Below are positions 1-7,912 of a stretch of DNA of 48,030 nucleotides, one piece after another. The notes beneath the pieces were generated by a model. The model saw only the letters and a program-made list of their open reading frames with translations, was not told the origin of the DNA and did not search any database. The translations under genes were made by a program, and so were the position numbers. How positions within the stretch are numbered: the stretch's first letter is position 1; every line of letters begins with the position of its first letter. This DNA comes from an uncultured Clostridia bacterium (GTDB taxonomy: Bacteria > Bacillota > Clostridia > Christensenellales > Borkfalkiaceae): positions 1 through 48,030 of the forward strand of contig CALVZL010000011.1 in NCBI GenBank assembly GCA_944372525.1. The letters are read 5' to 3'.

Positions 1-1
1 C

Positions 2-127
2 CGCAACATTAAAAAAGAACCTGGCGTTAATCAACGCCAGGCCCAAAAAAGTTTTGCACTACTATACTCCGCAAGATTTATTCGAACTAAATTTTTTCAA
101 CTGTTGCACTTAGTTTGACAATTCATC
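2..127 (-). mobile_element. Terminal region of an insertion-sequence-like element (left copy)
   Basis: This 126-base stretch is an ungapped inverted match to the last 126 bases of the window, with about 22 differences. The inner 26 bases (102-127) look like a terminal inverted repeat and the outer part carries a hairpin. No transposase is visible because the contig ends here. The pattern resembles ends of IS30-family elements from memory, which is not verified. Only one end of the element is in the window, and the rest would lie to the left. Confidence 0.6.
8..41 (-). terminator. Rho-independent terminator inside the left element end
   Basis: A perfect-arm hairpin (CCTGGCGTT / AACGCCAGG, short loop) is followed on the minus strand by a T-rich run. 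It would stop transcription coming from helD into the element. The same hairpin occurs in the right copy, facing the opposite way, so in both cases it insulates the element from outside transcription. Confidence 0.6.
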
Positions 128-390
128 CCCTGTTTTAATACAATTTTAAGTTATCGGAATAATCGTGTCTCCCCTGCCAAAGCTCTAAATTCATCCTTCG
201 TGCAGTTTTGAAGCTTTTTTATCGCATAACTTGATGAACTCCGTTCAACCTTCAATCGCTTGTTGCCGTATTTTTCTGAAATTGCCTCACTGTCTTTCCA
301 AATATCCGAAACGCACACGGTCACGCCTTCCGCTTTCTTGATTTTCGTCGAACGGCATCCATCCGCAGCTGCCGAAACACTGCCGGACGG
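128..390. other. Region between the element end and helD; possible gene remnant
   Basis: No confident gene. On the minus strand the reading frame of helD stays open after its TGA stop, down to a TAA at 151-153. The last 57 codons could start from a GTG at 322-324, with a purine-rich GGAAGG a few bases upstream. I do not recognise the peptide. It may be a small ORF, the tail of a gene broken by the neighbouring element, or chance. Confidence 0.25.
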
Positions 391-2775
391 TCATCCGCTC
401 TTCTCCTCCGCATCTACGAGTGCAAGCTCACGAAGCGCGCGGGTGCAGGCAATATAGCGCTCGTTGTCGGACATCCCCTTCTCATAGACGGCGACGGAAG
501 AAAACTCCAGGCCCTTGCTCTCAAAGACGCTCATCACATTGATCTTCGTTTTGGAAAGCCGTCCTCCCTTTGTCAACCGCTGATAACCCCGCTTTTCAAA
601 GAGCGGAAGGAATTCTTCCCGCGCAATTACGGCTTTCAATCCCCTTTTTTCCTTGAAAAACGAATTCAGGCGACGCAGCGAAACGCGGCGCACTTCTTCC
701 CCGTGCAGACCGATGGCATTCATGCGGACACCGGAAATCTGCGATACGTAATCGACGATCTCATTCGTATTCCGATAGTTCCGATCAAACCGATAGATGT
801 TTCCGAACGACGCATCCCAATCTCGCACCCCTCTCCACGAAGTGATGTTTTGTTTGAGATCGCCGAATACGTTGAACGCTGCGTCGGAATTGATTTTACG
901 GAGCAATTCATATTCCTGCATCGAAAGATCCTGTCCCTCGTCAACGAACACCAATCCGAATCGGGGCGTAAGCTGTCTGCCGGTTGCCGCAAGCAGATAG
1001 CAAAGGACAAACCCGTCCGAAGCATATACCCCTTTCAGTCCATACCTGCGTTTGATCGGTTTTACGATATTGCGATAAAGCCAGCGGGCAATGTCTGCAG
1101 CATTCTGACATTTTCCGAGCTCTGTACAGCTTCCCGTAAGATGCAGCACTGAAAAAAATTCGCGGAACAGATCCACGCCTTCTGCCATGGATGCAATCGT
1201 TTCCCCCGCCTTTTCCGTTTCTGCCAAAAGCTCTTTCCGCCGCGCAATGCGTTCCGGATAGGTATAGACGAATTCCTCGCCCTGTTTCCGTCGATACCGT
1301 TTCAGATCCGTAATCTCTCGCTCCACCATCCCTTTGAGCACACCGAGATCCTCTTCTGCCTGGCGGAATACCTCTTCCGAGCGAGCGGCGATGAATTGCG
1401 CACTGCGGTAAAATGCCGCAAACTGACGGAAAAAATAGTCGGGTGAGCGGACGTCTTCCCGCAGAACATAAGTCAAAAAATCCTCCGCCTGCACAAACGC
1501 ACCCATCAACCCGCGCAGCGGCTTGGTAAAATACACCCCCCCTTCCGCTCGTTCCTTCATTTCGCCCAACAAGCAGCGCCGCACGCGGACGGAGGCGTTT
1601 TTGATCCGAAGAAACAGCTCCTGCCGCCGACGAAAATCAAGCAGCAAGCGTTCCGCAACTTCCCGGCATTCGTCTCCGACAAACAGCCCGGAAATCTCGC
1701 CGTAAAGCTTTCCGACTTTTCTTTCCGCCTCCTGCACAAACCGCGGAGAATAGAGCAGAGAAAGGTATTCTTCCGGCTCCCGCTCGTCGGTGCATTTCGA
1801 AGCGAGATCGATCCCGTCGGCACCGAGCACCTGGAAAAAATAATCCCGCAGCGTGATCGTCTTGACCTTTTGCAATTCCAGCACCTGCGACAACTCGTCG
1901 ATAAATGCGTTGAAGGAATCGGAAGGCGTAATCACCAGTACGTCGTGCGGACGGATGCTTTCGTTATTATACATAAGGTAGCTCAGGCGATGAAGCATGA
2001 TCATCGTCTTGCCGCTCCCCGCACAGCCCTGCAAAACAAAATTTTCCCGTTCGGGCAAATTGATGATCTCAAACTGCTGTTCCTGAATCGTCTCTATGAT
2101 ATCCCGCACAGAGACATCGTCCTTGCGGCTCTTGATGATACTGCGCAGATAGGGATCGAAGAGGATCTCTTCGTCCCTTCCCGCAATCTCTTCAGGCGCA
2201 AGATACTCTCTGACCGAGAGATACTCATTGCGGAAGTCGAGCAGTTTTCCGTTTTTTACCGAAAGCGCACGTCGGAGAATAGTGCGATATTCATATTCAT
2301 TGATCCGAAAGGAGACACGCGTCTTCTGATAATAGCGCACAGCAAGCGGAGCGCGCCAATCCACGATTTCCAAATTTACGTCGCCTTTTTTTCCGATATA
2401 ATAGCTGTTGTACCCCTCCGCATCGTCCACGACGTCGATGCGTGCAAAATAAGGTTCTGCGAAAAAACATTTGTAGCGATCGAGCTGATTGCCGAGCTGT
2501 TCCAGTTCCGCCTGTTTTTCAAGCAAAGCGCGGTAATCTCCCGCCGAATATTCCTGCCGATCGCGGATCTGCCCGATCTCCTCCCGAATTTGCGCGATCC
2601 GTCGCTGATAAGGAGAAACGTACAACACGCGCAGCATGAGCAAGACCGCGCGGATATGTTCCTGTTCATAGACAAATTGTTTCCCTTCGTCAAGAAGATC
2701 GAGATACCATGCTTTATCCGGATCTTTGTGAGGATTCAGCTGGTCTTTCAGCGCAGAAAATTTCTTCTTGTCCAT
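391..2775 (-). CDS. helD: HelD-type UvrD/Rep-like helicase, RNA polymerase recycling factor
   Basis: Superfamily 1 helicase of the HelD family, which in Gram-positives binds RNA polymerase and uses ATP to free it from nucleic acid. The 794-residue product has a long charged coiled-coil N-terminus, a Walker A motif (GCAGSGKT) near residue 255, a Walker B FVDEGQD, a motif NYRNTNEI, and late motifs FESKGLEF and YIACTRA. The length matches the family. I chose the ATG at 2775, with GGAAAG just upstream; a longer frame back to 2829 lacks family sequence. It sits directly downstream of rplQ but is separated by strong terminators, so it probably has its own promoter, which I could not place firmly. 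Confidence 0.9.
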   Translation of the reverse strand: MDKKKFSALKDQLNPHKDPDKAWYLDLLDEGKQFVYEQEHIRAVLLMLRVLYVSPYQRRIAQIREEIGQIRDRQEYSAGDYRALLEKQAELEQLGNQLDRYKCFFAEPYFARIDVVDDAEGYNSYYIGKKGDVNLEIVDWRAPLAVRYYQKTRVSFRINEYEYRTILRRALSVKNGKLLDFRNEYLSVREYLAPEEIAGRDEEILFDPYLRSIIKSRKDDVSVRDIIETIQEQQFEIINLPERENFVLQGCAGSGKTMIMLHRLSYLMYNNESIRPHDVLVITPSDSFNAFIDELSQVLELQKVKTITLRDYFFQVLGADGIDLASKCTDEREPEEYLSLLYSPRFVQEAERKVGKLYGEISGLFVGDECREVAERLLLDFRRRQELFLRIKNASVRVRRCLLGEMKERAEGGVYFTKPLRGLMGAFVQAEDFLTYVLREDVRSPDYFFRQFAAFYRSAQFIAARSEEVFRQAEEDLGVLKGMVEREITDLKRYRRKQGEEFVYTYPERIARRKELLAETEKAGETIASMAEGVDLFREFFSVLHLTGSCTELGKCQNAADIARWLYRNIVKPIKRRYGLKGVYASDGFVLCYLLAATGRQLTPRFGLVFVDEGQDLSMQEYELLRKINSDAAFNVFGDLKQNITSWRGVRDWDASFGNIYRFDRNYRNTNEIVDYVSQISGVRMNAIGLHGEEVRRVSLRRLNSFFKEKRGLKAVIAREEFLPLFEKRGYQRLTKGGRLSKTKINVMSVFESKGLEFSSVAVYEKGMSDNERYIACTRALRELALVDAEEKSG

Positions 2776-2868
2776 ACTCTTTCCGTTTTCTTCCCCCGAG
2801 CGATTCCAGAAAACACTGTTCTTTAGCATAGCATATTTTCAGGAAAAAAGATAGGGGTTTGAGAAAAT

Positions 2869-2910
2869 TTTTTTGTAAAAAAGGGAACTTTTTCCCTTTT
2901 TTACAAAAAA
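2869..2910. terminator. AT-rich terminator-like hairpin between rplQ and helD
   Basis: Two perfect 19-base arms (2869-2887 and 2892-2910) enclose a 4-base loop, with T or A runs at both outer edges. It shares its A-run with the GC-rich terminator at 2905-2942. On the minus strand it is the second of two stacked terminators after rplQ, and its symmetry means it could work in both directions. Confidence 0.6.
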
Positions 2911-2942
2911 AAGCGCCCCGGAAATTCACTTTCCGGGCGCTT
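2905..2942 (-). terminator. Rho-independent terminator of the alpha operon (after rplQ)
   Basis: A GC-rich hairpin (AAGCGCC(C)CGGAA with TTCCGGGCGCTT, one bulged C) is followed on the minus strand by eight T residues. It lies 18 bases past the rplQ stop codon and ends the ribosomal superoperon. Confidence 0.9.
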
Positions 2943-2959
2943 GATTCTTTCGTTTCTGC

Positions 2960-3466
2960 TCAGACCAATTCGATGATCGCTGTCTCCGCTGCGTCGCCGC
3001 GGCGTTCGCCGAGCAGATAAATGCGCGTATATCCGCCGCCCTGCCCCAACTCTTCTTTCCGTTGTGCATATTTGGGCGCAATCTCGTCGAAGATCTTTTC
3101 GATCAGGGGATGCTGGATCTTTTCGGTGCGCTTCTTATAGTCCTTTTTGCTCTCGTTGAACTGCTTGATCTCCTGCAGATCATACGTCTTCGCCATAATG
3201 GCACGACGCGCAGCCAGCTTCTTCGGACCGTCTTTGACCGAGCTTGTCTTGATCTCCTTGCCCTTTTTATCCTTTGCGATAACGTCAAATTCCACAACGT
3301 CGTCGTAGCTGTTGATGGCCTTCGTGATGATCTTCTCCACATAGGACTGAAGTTCCTTTGCACGGGCAGCCGTCGTTGTAATCTTTCCGTACCAAAGCAG
3401 CTGAGACGCCTGCCCTCGCAAGAGAGCGATCCTCTGCTTTGTAGTTTTGCCCAATTTACCCGGCAT
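2960..3466 (-). CDS. rplQ: 50S ribosomal protein L17
   Basis: Large-subunit protein near the peptide exit tunnel. The start (PGKLGKTTKQRIALLRGQ) and the end (GGGYTRIYLLGERRGDAAE) are typical L17. At 168 residues it is about 45 longer than the usual 120. The extra length is a lysine-rich stretch at about residues 58-105, between the two conserved halves. It is last in the alpha operon, 4 bases after rpoA, and is followed by a strong terminator. The identification is firm; the role of the insertion is unknown. Confidence 0.97.
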   Translation of the reverse strand: MPGKLGKTTKQRIALLRGQASQLLWYGKITTTAARAKELQSYVEKIITKAINSYDDVVEFDVIAKDKKGKEIKTSSVKDGPKKLAARRAIMAKTYDLQEIKQFNESKKDYKKRTEKIQHPLIEKIFDEIAPKYAQRKEELGQGGGYTRIYLLGERRGDAAETAIIELV

Positions 3467-3470
3467 AATT

Positions 3471-4424
3471 TTAATCCTCCTTTTTTTCCAGCGAAAGACC
3501 GAACGATTCGAGTTTCTGAATCACTTCGTCGAGAGACTTCTTGCCGAGATTTCTCACCTTGAGCATCTCGTCCTCCGACTTGCTGATCAGGTCTTCCACG
3601 GTATGAATGTTCGCCCTCTTCAGGCAATTGTAAGAACGGACGGAAAAGTCCATATCCTCGATTTTCATGGAGAGAATCTGTTGCTGTTTGTCGTCGTCCG
3701 TCTTGACAAGAATATCCATATCCTTGATCGTATCGGAAAGATTGACAAACAAACTGATATGATCCTGCATGATTTTTGCGGCAAGCGATACGATCTCCCT
3801 TCCCGAAAAAGTACCGTTTGTCCACACTTCGAGCGTCAGCCTGTCATAATCGATGTTCTGACCCACACGCGCCGGCTCAACGTTGTAATTGACCTTCTGA
3901 ACGGGTGTATAGATCGAATCGATGGGAATATAATCGATGATCGATTGCTTGTTTTCCTTCGCCGATTTATACCCTCTTCCTCTTCCGATCGTGATCTCCA
4001 TATCGATCTTTCCGCCGGCATCTACCGTGCAGATGTACTGATCGGAGTTGACGATCTCAACTTCCGCGTCCTGGGCAATATCCGCAGCCGTGATGACGGC
4101 AGGGCCTTCTTTGCACAGACGCAGCGTTTTGGTATAATCCCTTTCGGTAATCTTGGTCTTGATTGCAAGCAGTTTCAGATTCAGGATGATCTCAGTCACA
4201 TCCTCCTTGACCCCGGAAACAGCCGAGAACTCATGCTTGATGCTTCCGTCCAAAAAACGGATTCCCTGCGCCGCGGCACCGGGCAATGCAGAGAGCAAAA
4301 TCCTTCTCAGGCAGTTGCCTATCGTAAGACCGAAACCCTTCTCGAGCGGCTCGACGACGATCTTCGCGTAAGATTTTTCCTCGTTCTCCATAACTTCGAT
4401 TTTGGGCATATCCATTTCGATCAT
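3471..4424 (-). CDS. rpoA: DNA-directed RNA polymerase subunit alpha
   Basis: Alpha subunit that scaffolds assembly of beta and beta' and contacts promoter DNA and activators. The 317-residue product has the N-terminal dimerisation domain (GFGLTIGNCLRRILLSALPG) and the C-terminal domain ending in VRNLGKKSLDEV. The ATG at 4424 was chosen because AAGGAAGG lies 8 bases upstream; a frame back to 4469 adds non-family residues. It lies between rpsD and rplQ in the normal alpha-operon order. Confidence 0.98.
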   Translation of the reverse strand: MIEMDMPKIEVMENEEKSYAKIVVEPLEKGFGLTIGNCLRRILLSALPGAAAQGIRFLDGSIKHEFSAVSGVKEDVTEIILNLKLLAIKTKITERDYTKTLRLCKEGPAVITAADIAQDAEVEIVNSDQYICTVDAGGKIDMEITIGRGRGYKSAKENKQSIIDYIPIDSIYTPVQKVNYNVEPARVGQNIDYDRLTLEVWTNGTFSGREIVSLAAKIMQDHISLFVNLSDTIKDMDILVKTDDDKQQQILSMKIEDMDFSVRSYNCLKRANIHTVEDLISKSEDEMLKVRNLGKKSLDEVIQKLESFGLSLEKKED

Positions 4425-4446
4425 AAAGTTACCTTCCTTCCGGTCA

Positions 4447-5037
4447 TTACTTGGAGTACAACTCGACAATCATATGCTCTTCAAGCTGGGTATCGATCTC
4501 CTCGCGCGTCGGAATCGCAAGCACTTTGCCTTCCAACGCTTCCGGACTGAATTCCAGCCACTTGGGCATATTTACTACCTTCATTGCTTTAATCTGTTCG
4601 AAATATTTGTTGTCCTTTTTGTTTTCTCTCACGGAAATTACGTCACCGGCCTTTACGATATAGGAGGGAATGTTCACCTTCTGACCGTTGACCGCAAACT
4701 GCGCATGAGAGACGAGCTGCCGCGCCTGAAGACGCGTCGACGCGATCCCCATTCTGAACACGACGTTATCCAGCCTGCGCTCGAGAAGCGAAAGCATGTT
4801 CTCACCCGTGATGCCCTTCATTCTGTCCGCTACTTCATAGTAGTGGCGGAACTGTTTCTCGCTGACGCAGTAAATGAATTTTGCTCTCTGTTTTTCACGG
4901 AGCTGGATCCCGTATTCACTTACTTTTCTGCTCTTTCTGCCCGAGGTCCTTACGGATTTCTTTCCGCAACCGATAGAAGCCGGGTCGAGCTCCAAAAACC
5001 TGCATCTTTTCAATTTATGATACTTGTTGATTGCCAT
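4447..5037 (-). CDS. rpsD: 30S ribosomal protein S4
   Basis: Primary 16S rRNA-binding protein, and a translational autoregulator in several bacteria. The 196-residue protein has the S4 RNA-binding domain (ERRLDNVVFRMGIA...ARQLVSHAQFAVNGQ). Only two cysteines occur in the first 30 residues, so a full four-cysteine zinc site seems absent. The start at 5037 has AGGAG about 8 bases upstream. It lies between rpsK and rpoA. Because E. coli S4 controls its alpha operon through a leader before rpsM, the structured leader upstream of rpsM here is a candidate S4 target (inference). Confidence 0.98.
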   Translation of the reverse strand: MAINKYHKLKRCRFLELDPASIGCGKKSVRTSGRKSRKVSEYGIQLREKQRAKFIYCVSEKQFRHYYEVADRMKGITGENMLSLLERRLDNVVFRMGIASTRLQARQLVSHAQFAVNGQKVNIPSYIVKAGDVISVRENKKDNKYFEQIKAMKVVNMPKWLEFSPEALEGKVLAIPTREEIDTQLEEHMIVELYSK

Positions 5038-5054
5038 TTTCCGTCTCTCCTGAA

Positions 5055-5453
5055 TTAAACTCTTCTGCGTTTGGGCGGCCTGCATCCGTTATGAGGAATC
5101 GGCGAAACGTCGGAAATCAAAGTCACGATCAAATCGCAGTTCGCAAGCGCGCGGATTGCAGATTCTCTGCCCGCACCGGGACCCTTCACATAGACTTCGA
5201 CATAGCGCAGTCCGTGTTCTTTTGCCGCCTTGGCAGCCGTTTCCGTCGCCATCTGCGCAGCAAAGGGCGTACCTTTTCTCGAACCGCGGAAACCCAAAGA
5301 CCCTGCGCTTGACCAGGAGATCGCATTCCCGCCCATATCCGTAATCGTAACCAAAGTATTGTTGAACGTGGACTGGATATGCACCTGCCCTCTGTCCACT
5401 TTTTTCAGCTCTCTGCGCTTGCGCGAGACAACCGTTTTCTTTTTATCAGCCAT
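5055..5453 (-). CDS. rpsK: 30S ribosomal protein S11
   Basis: Platform protein of the small subunit that helps form the mRNA exit site with S7 and S18. The 132-residue sequence has the family signatures [26 protein letters not shown] and the C-terminal [13 protein letters not shown]. It lies 12 bases after rpsM and 17 before the rpsD start, so it is co-transcribed with them. Nothing is unusual in length or composition. Confidence 0.98.
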   Translation of the reverse strand: MADKKKTVVSRKRRELKKVDRGQVHIQSTFNNTLVTITDMGGNAISWSSAGSLGFRGSRKGTPFAAQMATETAAKAAKEHGLRYVEVYVKGPGAGRESAIRALANCDLIVTLISDVSPIPHNGCRPPKRRRV

Positions 5454-5465
5454 TTTACGCTCTCC

Positions 5466-5834
5466 TTACTTCTTCTTGTTCGCCACCGTACGGCGGGGTC
5501 CCTTGCGCGTTCTCGCGTTCCTCTTGGTGCTCTGTCCGCGAACGGGAAGACCCTTTCTGTGACGAACGCCGCGGTAGCAGCCGATGTCCATCAGCCGCTT
5601 GATATTGAGACTGACGGCGCCCCGAAGTTCTCCTTCCACCATATAGTGATGGTCGATATATTCTCTCAGTTTGGATACGTCACCCTCGTCCAAATCCTTC
5701 ACCCGGGTATCGGGATTGATCCCCGTCTCCGCGAGGATCTTTTTGGACGTGGAAAGACCGATCCCGTAAATGTAGGTGAGTCCGATTTCTACCCGTTTTT
5801 CTCTGGGCAAATCCACACCGGCAATACGTGCCAT
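5466..5834 (-). CDS. rpsM: 30S ribosomal protein S13
   Basis: Head protein of the small subunit, contacting 16S rRNA and the tRNA in the P site. The 122-residue protein begins [18 protein letters not shown] and ends with a basic tail ([13 protein letters not shown]). I chose the ATG at 5834, preceded by CGGAGG about 11 bases upstream; the frame is open much farther upstream, but those residues are leader. It is first in the alpha sub-operon, with its own promoter and a leader of about 200 bases. Confidence 0.98.
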   Translation of the reverse strand: MARIAGVDLPREKRVEIGLTYIYGIGLSTSKKILAETGINPDTRVKDLDEGDVSKLREYIDHHYMVEGELRGAVSLNIKRLMDIGCYRGVRHRKGLPVRGQSTKRNARTRKGPRRTVANKKK

Positions 5835-5961
5835 TGACTTTCTAACCTCCGACTTTTTTCGATGATATTTTTCTATATTCACGGAGCGACAACGGAAACA
5901 GTGGAAAATATCTCCGCCGAAACTCCCTTTGTTTTCAATTTTAAGCGCAAAGCAAGCCGAT

Positions 5962-5985
5962 TTTCCGCACGGTTTCGTGCGGAAA
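5962..5985 (-). promoter_or_regulatory. Perfect hairpin in the rpsM leader
   Basis: Ten-base perfect arms (TTTCCGCACG / CGTGCGGAAA) with a four-base loop lie inside the untranslated leader of rpsM. No T-run follows, so it is not a terminator. It may be part of a ribosomal-protein binding site controlling the alpha operon, by analogy with S4 control in E. coli; the analogy is inferred, not shown. Confidence 0.5.
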
Positions 5986-6038
5986 CTCAGCCGTATTACA
6001 TATTCATGCACACTTTGCCCTGCAAATCGCTATTTTAT

Positions 6039-6068
6039 ATGATAGCATATCTGCAGCCTTTCTGTCAA
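6039..6068 (-). promoter_or_regulatory. Promoter upstream of rpsM (internal superoperon promoter)
   Basis: On the minus strand a consensus -35 TTGACA (6063-6068) is 18 bases from a -10 TATCAT (6039-6044). It falls between rpmJ and rpsM and would let the alpha operon be transcribed separately from the S10-spc genes. Confidence 0.75.
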
Positions 6069-6075
6069 GCGTTTT

Positions 6076-6192
6076 TCAGCCCTGTCTCTGCTTATGGCTC
6101 TTGTTTTTTGAACAAATTACCATTACTTTTCCGTTTCTCTTGATCACCTTGCATTTATCGCACATAGGCTTTACAGAAGGTCTGACTTTCAT
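6076..6192 (-). CDS. rpmJ: 50S ribosomal protein L36
   Basis: This small large-subunit protein is 38 residues long. It reads [20 protein letters not shown] followed by a segment ending in the typical SHKQRQG. The four zinc ligands C11, C14, C27 and H33 are present, so it is the zinc-binding (C+) form. It sits between infA and rpsM, the standard position in Bacillota. The rpsM promoter lies immediately downstream of its stop codon. Confidence 0.95.
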   Translation of the reverse strand: MKVRPSVKPMCDKCKVIKRNGKVMVICSKNKSHKQRQG

Positions 6193-6262
6193 TTTGTTCT
6201 CCTTTCTTCTTCACGTACCGCCCCGAAAGATGCGGATTTACCGTGCCGCTCGTTATACACCG

Positions 6263-6484
6263 TCAGGATTTGCTCCGCCAGGTAATCCTGCCCTTTGTCA
6301 AATCGTAAGGACTCATTTCAAGTTTTACAGAATCCCCTTCGATGATGCGGATATAATTCATTCTCAGCTTTCCGGAAATATATGCCGTTATAACATGGCC
6401 GTTGGAAAGTTTGACTTTGAACGTTGCGTTCGGAAGCGCTTCGATCACCTTGCCTTCCGCTTCGATAACGTCGTCTTTGGACAT
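6263..6484 (-). CDS. infA: Translation initiation factor IF-1
   Basis: Small OB-fold factor that binds the ribosomal A site during initiation. The 73-residue length and the conserved segments ([40 protein letters not shown]) fit IF-1 precisely. It lies between map and rpmJ as in other Clostridia and Bacilli. The start at 6484 has a GGAGG-like purine block about 5 bases upstream. Confidence 0.97.
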   Translation of the reverse strand: MSKDDVIEAEGKVIEALPNATFKVKLSNGHVITAYISGKLRMNYIRIIEGDSVKLEMSPYDLTKGRITWRSKS

Positions 6485-6512
6485 GATCTCCTCCGATAAT
6501 AATTCTCTGCGC

Positions 6513-7256
6513 TCAGAGCGTCAGGATTTCCACGCCGTCTTCTCGGATGACGACTGCATTTTCATAATGTGCCGCGGGTCTTCCGTCGACTGTGACGGCG
6601 GTCCATCCGTCGTCAAGTACCCGAACCCGCCAGCTTCCCGCTGCGATCATCGGCTCGATACACAAGACCGTTCCTGCCTGTAAGCGGACGCCCGTCCCTT
6701 TTCTTCCGAAATTCGGTACGGAGGGATCCTCGTGCATTTCTCTTCCGATCCCGTGCCCCGTATAGGAACGAATGACCGAAAATCCGTTCGATTCCGCATA
6801 CTGCTGTACTTTATATCCGATATCAAACAGCGGCGTTCCCGCTTTCAGCCCTTCGATCGCGCGGAAAAAACATTCCTCCGTCACGCGAACAAGCCTTTGT
6901 TTTTCTTCGGACACCTTTCCGATACAAAACGTACGTGCCGCATCCCCGTGAAAGCCGTTCCGATATGCGCAGAGATCGACTGAAACAATGTCTCCTTCTG
7001 CCAGCACCCGATCTCCCGGAATTCCGTGCACGACTTCCTCATTGACCGAAACGCAAGCCGAAGCGGGATATCCGCAATAACCGAGACAAGATGGCACAGC
7101 TCCGCTCGCCGTGATGAAATCATGCACGAGCGTATCCACGTCTTTGGTTGTCATGCCTGCCCGAATCCGTTCGCCCACAAATTTGAGACAATCGCGGACG
7201 ATAGCGTTTGGCGCGCGCAGCAAGGCAATCTCTTCCTCGCTCTTGACACAGATCAT
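6513..7256 (-). CDS. map: Type I methionine aminopeptidase
   Basis: Removes the initiator methionine from nascent proteins. At 247 residues it has the pita-bread fold motifs and the five metal ligands in order: D of VSVDLCAY, D of FHGDAART, H of [11 protein letters not shown] of CIEPM and E of HYENAVV. It lacks the N-terminal zinc/SH3 extension of eukaryotic enzymes. It is encoded 2 bases after adk, in the common secY-adk-map-infA order, so co-translation with adk is likely. Confidence 0.96.
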   Translation of the reverse strand: MICVKSEEEIALLRAPNAIVRDCLKFVGERIRAGMTTKDVDTLVHDFITASGAVPSCLGYCGYPASACVSVNEEVVHGIPGDRVLAEGDIVSVDLCAYRNGFHGDAARTFCIGKVSEEKQRLVRVTEECFFRAIEGLKAGTPLFDIGYKVQQYAESNGFSVIRSYTGHGIGREMHEDPSVPNFGRKGTGVRLQAGTVLCIEPMIAAGSWRVRVLDDGWTAVTVDGRPAAHYENAVVIREDGVEILTL

Positions 7257-7258
7257 AT

Positions 7259-7894
7259 TCAGCGGACCATCCCGTCGAGAACCGCTTTCACCTGTTCGAA
7301 GAGCACTTCGGCAGGCGCTTCCGTTCCCGTAAAATTCAGGATAATCCCTTTTTTGGTGTAATAATCGATCAGAGGCGCCGTCTGTTCGTTGTATACATTA
7401 AGACGGCTGGAGACCGTTTCCGGATTGTCATCCTTTCTCTGATACAGCTCTCCGCCGCAGCGCGAACAGGTCGTCGCACCGCCGAGCGTGGAAACATGAT
7501 AGCTTTCGCCGCATTCCTTGCACACTCTTCTGCCGCACAGACGATCCATCAAAAGAGCAAAGTCGATGTTGATGTTGACAACGCCGTCGATTTTTGCAAA
7601 TTTGTCCAGCTCTTCCGCCTGAAAAAGATTGCGGGGAAATCCGTCGAGCAGGTAGCCGTTCTTGCAATCGTCCCACGTGAGGCGATCTTTCACGATCTCC
7701 ACCGTCACCTCGTCGGGAACCAGTTCCCCCCGGTCGATGTAGGACTTCGCAAGTTTGCCGATCGGCGTCCCGTTCTTAATATTCGTGCGGAAGATGTCTC
7801 CCGTGGAAATATGAACGAGCCCGTAGCGATCGGAAATCTTCGTTGCCTGCGTCCCTTTTCCCGCACCGGGGGCGCCGAGTAAAATCAGATTCAT
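7259..7894 (-). CDS. adk: Adenylate kinase
   Basis: Interconverts ATP + AMP and 2 ADP. The 211-residue long-lid form has the P-loop GAPGAGKGTQ at the N-terminus, the AMP-binding STGDIFR segment and the DGFPRN motif. The lid carries C-x2-C pairs (CKECG and CSRCG), the zinc-binding version typical of Gram-positives. It lies between secY and map, the usual spc-operon position. Confidence 0.97.
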   Translation of the reverse strand: MNLILLGAPGAGKGTQATKISDRYGLVHISTGDIFRTNIKNGTPIGKLAKSYIDRGELVPDEVTVEIVKDRLTWDDCKNGYLLDGFPRNLFQAEELDKFAKIDGVVNINIDFALLMDRLCGRRVCKECGESYHVSTLGGATTCSRCGGELYQRKDDNPETVSSRLNVYNEQTAPLIDYYTKKGIILNFTGTEAPAEVLFEQVKAVLDGMVR

Positions 7895-7912
7895 GTTCGT
7901 CCCTCCTTCGGC

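Noticed and set aside
391..393. TGA read as an amino acid at the end of helD
   Set aside because: TGA is used as an ordinary stop in several genes here (for example rplP and tcdA), and helD is already full length.
1870..2826. 318-codon plus-strand frame opposite helD
   Set aside because: It is fully antisense to a clear helD reading frame, and its product has no recognisable motif.
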